From positions 22,037,342 through 22,099,341 of the forward strand of contig NC_135549.1 of the NCBI RefSeq assembly GCF_964340395.1: DNA of 62,000 nt. The letters run 5' to 3'. The position numbers were made by a program, and so were the translations under genes. Shown here one piece after another: positions 28,101-39,900 of this stretch (the stretch's first letter is position 1; the number at the start of each line of letters is the position of its first letter). The stretch comes from Glandiceps talaboti. Its lineage: Eukaryota > Hemichordata > Enteropneusta > Spengelidae. The notes beneath the pieces are model-generated. The model saw only the letters and a program-made list of their open reading frames with translations. It had not been told where the DNA came from and did not search any database.

Positions 28101-31100
28101 AACACACGGTTTTAAATCATCATTTGTGAAATGATATGCAATATTATGACTATATATTAAAAGTGAAATGTAGTTTCCAGAATTTTAAAAGATGTTTCTC
28201 TTTCTTTTCCTCTTAAACACACTACGGTATATGGTACGTGTACAAGACTCCAGACTAGTTCAACTGGGTTTCAATCACATGCTTGTGATGTTTGATTTCT
28301 TGCATGATGTACTTTTGATGTTATTAATTGAATTTTGATGCAATTCTTTGTCTTCCTTTGAGAGGAAGTGCATTCGTTTTGTGACACCTGACAGTCAGTT
28401 GTCAATATTGCAGGAAAAACCGAAGATATCAAAATAATAGTGATTTTAATAGTTACATTTATGACATAGTGATTTCTAAACAATATAGAAGTATTGATGA
28501 ACATTTCATGTGTACTTTTAATATAAATAATAATGCTCGTGGAGAAAAATCTAATCAAAATTATCCAGCTGCGGCCAAAGAACAGAGCCATAATTATGTC
28601 AAAGGATAGGAAATGGTTAACTGAATTATATCGTATTTAGGTCAATATATGATTTTAACCACCCTGCCTATAGACTGAAGGCCGCTATACCATATGGGAA
28701 AAATAGGATTTTGAAAAATGAGAATTTTAATGACCCTGATTTCTTTTTATGATTTCTAAGGAATAGATGTGAGCTTTCATATGTCAAAGTTTGTCATCAG
28801 ATCAGAAGGGTGTTTAGATTTTCATGAAAACTACGTTTCCCTAGGCATAGTGTTCTACTTGCAGGAGATATAAAAATGTACTTCATAGACTCTGAGGTAA
28901 CGTTTCTGAATCTATTCAAAATTTCCAGCACAATATGTAATGTATTCCATTACTCCAAAAGAAAAATCTGTTTTGAAGAAAGTCAGTGAGTGTGTGTATA
29001 TTTTTAAATTTTGTTTAATATTAATCCTCAAAAATGACATTTTAGATTGACTACTCCCCAGGCCTGTTTTCTTATCGGAATGGATTTGTGTTTGTGCCAG
29101 GTACATGCGGAAGAGGAAAACTATGTATGCATACAACAATCTAATCAGACTTATTCGTAACTGTTGACATAATTCCACTTGTTAGAAAAGTTTTTTGAGG
29201 TAAAATACAGCTGCGGAAAATTTCCAATAATCATGAATGAAGGAAGTGATGAGTTTGTGTACATTCTGAACAACATGGTTCATTGTTATTACATGTAGTC
29301 AAACTTTCTAAGTATACATGTACATGTAGTCCTGACAATAAAAATGGAGAGTTTCCGAGTTTGAAACAGACAGATACACTCATTGAATGAACCATATAAC
29401 GTTTTAGTGCAATAGTAACGGACCACATCAAAGGATATGGCAATCAGTGCATACAAACCAACATCTTGGAGATAAGTGTCTACACAACAGAGTCTTGAAG
29501 ATCAGTGTCTACAAGACAGACAATCCTGGTTAAGTTGGCCGATGAAACATACAGTTAATCTGTCGCCAAGACAGGGTGTTTTGTCCATACAGATTACCGC
29601 ATCCTTTGATGTGGTCTATGTGACAACAAAGCGTTATTTGGGCCAGTCGACTAGTCTGTCTCAGTCCAACAGTGAAACTTTAACCTTTTATGATGGGGAG
29701 TGTTCACTTATATCATGGAAATGAAAATGACAAGATACACCTGCAGTAAAGAGAATGGAGTCGTTCCGTATAATGTTAATTGCTACCTATCTGAGCTTTC
29801 ATGGGGCAATTGCTTTGCTATAAACTGTACGCTGTTCAACATATCTTTATCGCATGGAATCTATTTACACAGTTATAGCTGATGTCGTTTTGTTTATAGC
29901 CAAAATATGTCTTTGTGAAAATTTCTCTTTCCTCATCTCAATTCCTACATATCTGTTCTGAAATAAAGTAAACTGCCAACAGAAAATCTGATCTACAAAT
30001 GTATGTACATGTATTGGTGAATATTAAATACAGTCGTGTCTATTCCACAGCATCTGAAGATAACATCAAACTTTTTGTGTGACAAACATAGAATTATTTC
30101 ATTTATTGTTAAAAGTGCACAGTCATTTTAACGTTGATATCTAGCCCTCCCCACATTATTTCATTCATGTCATTCACAATGCACAGTCGTTTTAATATTC
30201 GTATTTAGCTCCCACCCCCTGCATCACCCAAGGAGGAGGGAAAGCTGAAATGGGGGGTCTGTGTCTTCTATGAGGACTTGTCTCAAAGTTTGTTTTCTAC
30301 TGAATCGGAAGATTTACTTAGGTTTACCTCTTGGAATTTCCGTTCGTTTCTTTATAGTATGAGAAGAAAACCCTAAATTTATCGCTTTTGACTCTTACTC
30401 AGACTTAATCGCTGCTGTATTGTATTACTTTAAACTGCATGACGTCTCATTCACTCGGACAAGTTGATTAAATCAATCAATACATCAATCTACAAGGCAA
30501 TTACTCAGTAATCAATAAATCAATCTATTCAATTCATCTAAGTTGGTATTGATCAATCATTTGACTAATCATGACAGAACGGTCTAGAGAAATGTGACTA
30601 AGAACTCACACTTTCAGAAATAAACCTCCCTGTCAGAAGGATTTTTAGTCACTGAGTGATGACTACGAAAGCCTGTGTAAATAAGTCTCGTGTCAATAAG
30701 GTTGTATTGTTTTAAAGGTATTTTGATGGCGAGAGAGAGAGTCTCAGAGTCATATTAAAAGTCAGCTCTAATAATGTCTGATGTCAAAAGCTCTGTTGAT
30801 GTAAACTCGGGATCAATTCCTTGTAGTATCAACGTAATCATGATTGCATTACAGAAACTAATGCAGGTACAAAAAATTCATAGTGTACAAATGAAAGTAT
30901 TCAATCTTCCGGACTTGTCACTTCTTTGACGTGAGTCATATCTTTTTTATGCACAATTCAAGACTTTGGAAATTTTAATTAGAATTTCGTTAACTGTCGT
31001 GCAACTTTTCCTCGTTTCTCTGTCATTCACTTTTAAGTTTCACTGAAGGAAATAATATATAGCCGGGATGACACACAGCATGGCAAATGTTATCTTAATA

Positions 31101-34100
31101 GTGTAATTGAGATGCTATCAGGAGTGAGATCAGGCGTGTACTTGTGGGGTTTACATGTCTCTGGCCAATCAATCTACCCTAGCTTGTTCTTGTCTCTTGT
31201 CCAGATAATGGTCTCTGCGTGGATTTAAGTGTGGAATTGAAAGCAACTATCAGCTTGTTCGGTCTTGTCCAGGTAATGGTCTCTGCAAGGATTTAAGTGT
31301 GAAAAATGCCAGTTTATTCTTGTCTTGACCAGATAGTCTTTGAGAGCAGTTATGTGTGAAATTGAACTCTTGTCAGTTTGTCCTGTCTTGACCACGTAAC
31401 GTTTGTGAGGATTTTTTTTTAGTGTGAAGTTGAACTCATCTGCCTGTTTGTTCTGTCTAGCCAGATAATAGTCTTCACATTGATTTATTTAAGTGTCAAA
31501 TTGAACTCGGCTATCAGACTTTCATGAAAGTTTCATGAAGACTGCACAGAAGTTGTCTCTTATTTGTTAAGGTGGATTTTGGTTAAACTGTGGTCAATTT
31601 CATGATCAATGTCATTAGTGGCAAATCGTTTGTAGAGACAGGTGAAGTGACGTCTTTTTGATGTTGAAAATCTTGGAATATCATCATACAGTAACTCAAG
31701 AGTTCCATCATTATATTATATAATCGTATGACAAAACCCCATATGTGTGAGTGCAAGTGTGGCAGACGTGGGATATTTATACTCTATACTACTTGCTGTG
31801 CTCTCAGTGGCCGTACTTTCACAAGCACAACGAGTGAAAGTGTAGCAGAAAACATTACAAGCACAAGTGCAAATATCCCAGAGTATCAGTATCCACACTG
31901 GTACTCACAGCATGAAACTCTGCTGTTATTATATATTATATAATATCCGAAATAACAAATTTTGATAAAAATCATAATGTGCGATCATATGCTTTCATAT
32001 ACAAATGACATTCACGCCCTCATGACACACACAGTGGTGCAAGTAATCGCTGGTACATATGTAATAATACCTCTTACATTATCAAAAGATATCCTGACAA
32101 ATTAACCCACCCTAGAAATAAATCATGATGAATATTGCATTTTCCAACCTGCAGAAAAACTTTGATAGTATAATGTCCATCAGTGGAATGTAATTTCTTG
32201 TAATACATGGTTAAAGTAAGAATTATACTTGTAGATTACCTATGTCAAGTGGAAAAAAGTAGACATTGTCTACCCAAAGATAACACTTGATGTCGTAGGT
32301 GTTGAAACCAGTTTCAAGAATTTCACTTATATAAGTTATAATGAGCAAATTTTGCAGACAGTAAGATTATGAAGACCAAGTATACTAGGATAGCAGTAAG
32401 TGTTACATGTACATGGAAATGTTGACTCAGAGGTGAATTGTCTTAGTATTGTGTTACATGTCTTTTCCCCATTTTTCTCCAGTCTTTAGTGGTGCTGATC
32501 TCATTGTACCTAGTATGTGGATGGTTTTTTTTGAAGCTCCATGGTGAATGGTTTTGTACATGTACAACACATCTGAGCTTGAATTGCTTCTATGTACATA
32601 CACATGGTATATCCTCATAGACACTGCAAATATCCTTAATGGTTTATGTATATAAGCAGTCAAATAGTGTAAAAGCCACTTTTATCGTGAAGAAGTAGGT
32701 CTTAATACTAGTAATCACAGGTCACAGGGCAAACTAATCAAACACTCTACTGCACCTACACAGTTCTATTAAGTGATTTCTGAGAAGTTGAATGAAATTT
32801 CGTAGAAAAAAGTGTATATCAAGTAAAGTTGAATAGTTAATTGAGTAATTTGCATACACTGTCTCCTTGATAGGTCATAGATCGGAGCATGGTAACAGTT
32901 TTAATTATGGTAATATCATGGATATCCCACAGTAATCAAATGAACACTACATGAACTGGCTAGTCACTCCTAATAATATTTCTTTGAACAAAATGCGTCA
33001 ATTATTAAAATTTGAAGAGTTGATGTAGTAATTTGCATACTGTTTTATTAACAGACCATCTATCAAAAACACATACAATGTAGTCTGTACAAACACAGAT
33101 ATTCCATGTTTTTTTTTGTAGTAACAAAATACTACCTGAACTGGCCAGTCACCTTCAATAAGATTTCTTTGAAATAAATGTGTGTTAATCAAATATTTAA
33201 GCGTTGATTTAGTAATATAGACAGTTTCATTAACAGATCATAGATCAGGAAAACAGCAATATACCTCAGTGTTTATTTATTGTAGTATCACAGAGATCCC
33301 ATGTGTTTTGTAGAACTTAACAATACATGAACTGGTCAGTCACCTCTAGTAAGATTTTTTTTTTAAAAATGACTGTCAAGTCTTGAATTTGAAGAGTTGA
33401 TGTAATAATTTACAAAATACAGTGATATATTATATACCAGGTATTTGGTAGTATCATAGAGATGAAATGGTTTTGTAGTATTGAAGCCATACATGGAGTG
33501 GACAGTCACCTCGATTGTATAGACGAGGTGAAAAACAGTGGACATCTTAAGCAGAGGTTAATCAGTACTCAGACAGCATGATTGTGATGTAGAAGTGATG
33601 GATAAAGCAGAGACTAATTAGTAGATTAACTAGTCAATCCCAAGGGATCTCAACTGTCACGTCTGAATGGTCTCAGTCTTAAATCGTGTCAAGGAATGTC
33701 ACCCAGGAGATAGGTCTATGCCCGAAAGTAGCCAAATGCGGTTGGCGTTCAGTTGCATTTTAAAAACTGCATAGTAAAGCTCATCATCTGTTTGCCCCTC
33801 CAGTGTTTCTCAATGTGTGTTGGGTGACGTCATTTGGAATGACATAAGCATTAAAAAGTAATTCCAAGACTGATGATTTTTAAGAGCGTAATTTCTCTTT
33901 TTCGTGGTTGCGTGATTCTTCAATGATAGCGAGATAAAAGAAACAAACAAATTTGTTACAATCCAGGAAATGCGGATTTTAAAATATTTTTTTTTTGCAC
34001 TACACAGACTGCAATCCTGATTTCTTAAAAATTACTGTTTCGGGTTAAATAAAGGCTTAAAATTTGTGTGAAAATGAAATAATAAAATGTATGATCTGAT

Positions 34101-36859
34101 CGACATACATTGTATCACGTTTTCAGCAAAAGCTATTCCCAGTGTATAAGAATCAGTTTTCAACAATAACAGATTATTTTCTTAGCCTGTTCCTGTCCCA
34201 TTTTGTATGATTACACAGACACCTGGTCTAGTGTGACTGTAAAAACAATATATTATGACTAACGAGTTCACCTCTGACAGATGTGAAAAGGGAAGGAAAA
34301 AAAAATCGATGAGTCACTAACTTGTCCATTGACTCAAAAGCACACTTGATTTGTTTCATGGTAAATAGTGTATGTCTATAAAGCTTTACTACTGCCAACA
34401 GCACGCTAACGGTATAAATGGGTAATCAAATAGAGTGCTTGACTCAACATACTCTGGAGATGACGACATTCATTCCCTGCTATACTCATGCAGTACATAT
34501 GTATCGGCCTTGAAAAAGACTCAACTATGATATCACAGCCTTTTTGTTATGCTGATGATGATTGTATCGTTATGGTAATTAGTGTTTTGTTATGGTCAAT
34601 TAAAATGTTTCAGTTTTGCTACACATCATTGTCTTGTATCTGATAAGTATGAAACCAGTTTGACACACTGAGTTCCTTTGGGGGCAAGTATGTATATCTA
34701 ATTCAGAGAGTGTGAAAAACTGACATAATGCTGATTAGTAAATATATTTTGTCTTCCAAGCATTAGTGTGTTCTATTTACCTACAAAGTTTCATTCACCA
34801 TCAGTGCAGACATTTCATTCATGAAGAGTAACTTTAGTAAAGTGTTTTGCACAGATATGTCACGATTCATAAACTACATGTAAAAGTATAAGTTATACTG
34901 AATATATATTTTTTCTTTCAACATGACAATCCACACAAACAGTTAAGTAATAGCATCATTTGCACAAAATAAGTTTACAAATCTCTTTTTAAAACAGTTT
35001 TAGCATATACAATATATACTTGAAATGTATACTTCAGTATGTTGATTTTGAATTCATATGTAAATAAGACTCTGTTGCAAGACATGTTTTTTTTTAAAAG
35101 TGTTATTTTCCAGTTCAAATAAAATTGGAGACATACAATGGTCAAGTAAAGGTTCCTAGCATTGAAGTCCAGAGTTGGAATAAAACAAAGTTTTGTACAT
35201 TTCAAAAGAGGACAATTTGTCAATAAATTTACCAATAAGTTCATTTCTTATGTCAATTTGTAACTCTGTTTGTAAACTAGTTTTAAATGTACTACAGAAT
35301 ACTGAGAGAATCAGAAATATTTAAAAACATATTTAAAAAAAAATTATTATGAACACAGATAATGATATACCTCGTTTTATGCCATAGTAGCAGTAACAGG
35401 AACATTATTTTTTCAATCAGACTATATCAACAATAGGTTTGATTTAAAAAAAATATAAAATACCAATAATGAGACATTGATTTTATCCGTAAGAGTACAT
35501 TTAGAGGTTGATATTGTGATTGCATTGAACTGATTTTAGGGTGCAGACTCAAAAATTGATTTTTTTTATTGAATTTATTGTACCCATAATATATCATGGG
35601 TACAACTACACACATACATTTGCCAACAATTGATTTAAACTCTTCAAGGCGTATATTATTACAAGTAAGCCATAATATCGAACAAAACCATTTCAAAAAA
35701 CATTCCAGTTGTCGGTAGTGTAGCTGTTATCCTAACATATATGCACTGCCTGTTTTCAGTTAATAGGCATAACTTTGTCTAGCTTATCTATATATACATT
35801 TATACATGTGGAGTAAATTTTGAGTTTGATAAAAAAAACGAGGGTGAAATGACGTGCTAAGCAGCTACAATAAATAGCATTGTTTTGTGTAACTACATAT
35901 ACGTATCTCCACTGTCAATGAGAAGAGGATGTTGTGTAATAATTTTTCGCAAAAACATAAAGAAACTTTTAAAACGGACGATTTCCTTAGTTTTTCCCCA
36001 CACATTGAGTATTCACCTAAAGCTTGAAAGTCAGATTGTAGAAACAAGACACGGAACACATCCTAGAATCAATAACAAGTCAATCAGACCACATGCTGCT
36101 AAGCAATTTAACCATTGTCTGTTATTCCCTCATAGGACACACAGTATTGTTATTACTGATCGAAATATGTAAAACGTGTGAAGCATTTATCTTTTTTAAA
36201 TTACTTTTTATTAAGTGATTTTCTCATCAGACCTCAGGTCAAATATGTTATATGCATTATAAACTGACTGAATGTTAGTATATATAGTATGCAGTGATCT
36301 TTTGCCTAAAGTCTTGTCTGGAATTTGTGTGATATGTTATATAGCGAGAACACGTTTTTACCGCTGGTGGATAATTTGCTTCATCATGCCCTGTCACACT
36401 CTGTCCAATTATGTCACATTTGATTAGTTTGGTGTTCAAATATTATGATTATAGTTTGCTGTTTTCATCAATCACCAAGAAATGTCGATATCAACTTTAT
36501 TATTAATTTTTTTCTTCAAAATAGAGTGTATAAGTTTGTGTTCATCTAGTGAGGTCAGAGTATATGTCAGTGTGGAAAATTGGAACTATTACTGATCAAA
36601 TCATGACCCTATCTGGAAATACATGTATGTACAGGTGCCTGTATGAGTATGTGTGTCTGTGTGTCTCTGTGTGTCTGTCTGTGTCTATGTCTGTCTGACT
36701 CTGTCTGTCTGTCTGACTGTCTGTGTGTGTCTGTGTGTGTCTGTCTATGTCTGTGTCTGTCTGTCTGTCTTTGTATGCTGTGTGTATGTGTGCTGTGTGT
36801 CTGTCTGTATGTATTTGTGTCTGAGTGACAGGCCATTGTGTATCTGGGTGTGACCTGTC

Positions 36860-36900
<41 letters not shown>

Positions 36901-39900
36901 ATGTGTGTAAGTGTGTAAGTGTGTGTGTGTGTGGACATACGTATGTCACAGGTTTTGTGTGTATCTGAGTGTTGTTATTGTATGGATGTATGTAGACTAG
37001 GAATGTCTGTCTGTCTGTCACAATCCATGTGTGTGTCTGAATGTGTGTTCATTGTTTTCCTGTTTATGATGTACAAATTGTAAATTTCCAAAATTACATG
37101 GTGTAGCTTAGCGTGGCCACTGTTATATGTTTTAGTGTTCGTGAATACACACTTAACTTGTTAGTAGAGGAATCATAGTGCTTGCACATCAACCCCAATG
37201 TGTATACTTCAAGTTTACACGATTTACGCAACTTTTAATATTTATACTGTGAAACATTCTTGATTTTTAGCACATCACTGACTTTTCAAGTCTTGTACTG
37301 TCATGAAAACTTGAAATCTTTATAAAATTTTAATGAATGCAAAGCTCTACCCGTGAATACAAAACCAACCTGCCATAGGCTGCCTCTTACATATGCTGAG
37401 TACGGTTGTATTTTGTTTTAATAATAGAATAACATATCATTTATTGATTGTTATGCAGTTATCTTTTAAGGTCGAAGTGTTCCTTTGGGACGCTGGGGAA
37501 GCCCCAGAGAATTGAGATTGATGAAAAATGGAAACGTTGATCAAAAGTCATGTGATTGAAAATGGCAAATCTTATTAGTGTGCTTATGTGAAAACAGTAA
37601 TCTGATTTTAATGTTTCAAAACTTCTTGTTTGAAGATATCGTGGTCAAGTAGATGGATATTTAATTGTGAACAGTATGTATTTTGGGAAAATCTTCTTTT
37701 ATGTCAGACCTGCCATTTTAATCTTTCAGTTTCACAGCTCCTTCTCCCTCTCCTCCCTCCCTCCCTCCCAGATTACCTGTACATGTACATTCACTCATAT
37801 TGAATAAGCCAGGATATGATTTACTAATCAAAGTTTTAAAGCAAAAAAACAAAAATATTGATGAGAATATGAGCTTTTATATAAAAATGAACAAACCCTA
37901 ATCTCTGTTTTATACATGATGTGAACATTATATATCTTGAACAACAGCAACAGTACATGAGTGTGTATCCCAATTTCAGAGAAATTCACGAAAAACAATG
38001 AAATGACATGCATGATTCATCTGTGATAAGTTAAACTAGGCAAATACCCTTGACGAGCATAACATTTTTCCTTATTTGACAAAGTAATGTTTGGGCATAA
38101 GATCAATATCACAAGAACGTGTTTTCACATAGTGCTACAAGGACGGATGAGTCGTGTTCTAAGATAAAAGATATGGTATCCGTATGCATGGCCGTGTGAC
38201 TGTGTTTGCTGGCCAGTGTCTATAGACCAACTAGTTAACTGTTTAAATACAAATTCCATTTGTAATGCATGAGTTTGCCTAATCTAATGTTTCAATATAT
38301 CAAGAATATATTTGTTTTGTGGGTTTAATGTTTAATTGGTATGGTCTTAAATCAAGCTAAATCAATTGATAAACTGAGTTTTTTTGTGCCATGTATCATT
38401 CTGTCAATATGTACAACATGTAAAAGTCATGAAACATCAGAAAAAACTGTACGGAATGGTGAATTTATTTTTTGTGTAATAAGAAAACAGAGTGTTTCTA
38501 TTACATTTTTCCCCTTTGGGCTGTCTGTTATTTTAATGGTAAAACTTGTCGTCACTCATGATTTCGTCTTTTCCCTTTCCTTTGCCAATTGCTGTTTAAG
38601 TTATTCATCCAACCCTGTCAAATAGTTACTATGTTTTGATGTACACTGAAGTGTACACTTCAGTATCAACCATGTCTGTAGTGTTGAATATCATGCTATC
38701 AGGCTACCAATCATTCACACAACAAGACATATACACTGACAGCGCAGTGTTCTCCCTGCTGTAGGGAAAGCATGTGGCAATCACTACACTTGCCACACAG
38801 GCTGCCATGCTTGGCAGGTTTCTGCCTTGCTTCAAAAGTGTTCTACCATCTTTAGTGTTAGTAATCTTTGAATGATGATATTACAATTATTATATTTTTA
38901 AGACAAATGGCTGATCCCACAATGTCCATGTGTGTAATTACATGTACAATGTATGTGTTTTTACGAAACATGTCAGAGTATGTTTCAGTTTTGAAGACAC
39001 ACATATTACATGCTGATCATTATGCAACTCATTACACAAATTATCATGCTGTTGATATGTAAATTATATGCAAATTAGTTCTATCTTTGCATTCTATCCT
39101 GGGGAGAACACTGATATTACTAGTGCAATTGTGGCATACATGTATAGGCCAGCTGTAAACAGAACAGGTTTCTAATAAATGTGTAACTACATTGAGTTTG
39201 GCATTCATGAAATACAGAGTGCCAAGGACTAAGCTACATGCAGAGCAAGGACAAGGATGTGACATTAATACTGTACTAACATTGGTGTGTGTGTGTATGA
39301 GGATTGTGTCTACTATTTCACATGTTTCCTGCTCTCAGATAGCATGTGTACACATACATTGTCCATTAGCATTGTTTTACTGTACTAACATTAGTGTGTG
39401 TGCTTGAGGATTGTGTCTATCCTGTCCAGCAACTATTTAACTAGTTTCCTGCTTTCAGTTAGCATGTGTACACACATACTGTCCATTCGCATTGTTTTAC
39501 TGTACTAACAATGGAGTGTGTGTCACTCTGTGCTTGAGGATTGTGTCTATCCTGTCCAGCAACTATTTCACATGTTTCCTGCTCTCAGGTAGCATGTGTA
39601 CACACACATTGTCCATTAGCATTGTTTTACTGTACTAACATTAGTGTGTGTGCTTGAGGATTGTGTCTATCCTGTCCAGCAACTATTTCACATGTTTCCT
39701 GCTCACAGATAGAATGTGTACACACATACTGTCCATTAGCATTGTTTTACTGTACTAACATTGGAGTGTGTGTCACTGTGTGCTTGAGGATTGTGTCTAT
39801 CCTGCCCAGCAACTATTTCACATGTTTCCTGCTCTGAGGTAGCATGTGTACACACACATTGTCCATTCACATGGTTTTACTGTACTTTTTAACATTGGTG

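Noticed and set aside
31716-31943. Overlapping 60- and 71-codon frames with Cys- and Ser/Thr-rich peptides, bounded by TATTATATAAT words
   Set aside because: Looks like partially inverted AT-bounded sequence, perhaps a decayed element, but inverted pairing was too weak to define boundaries.
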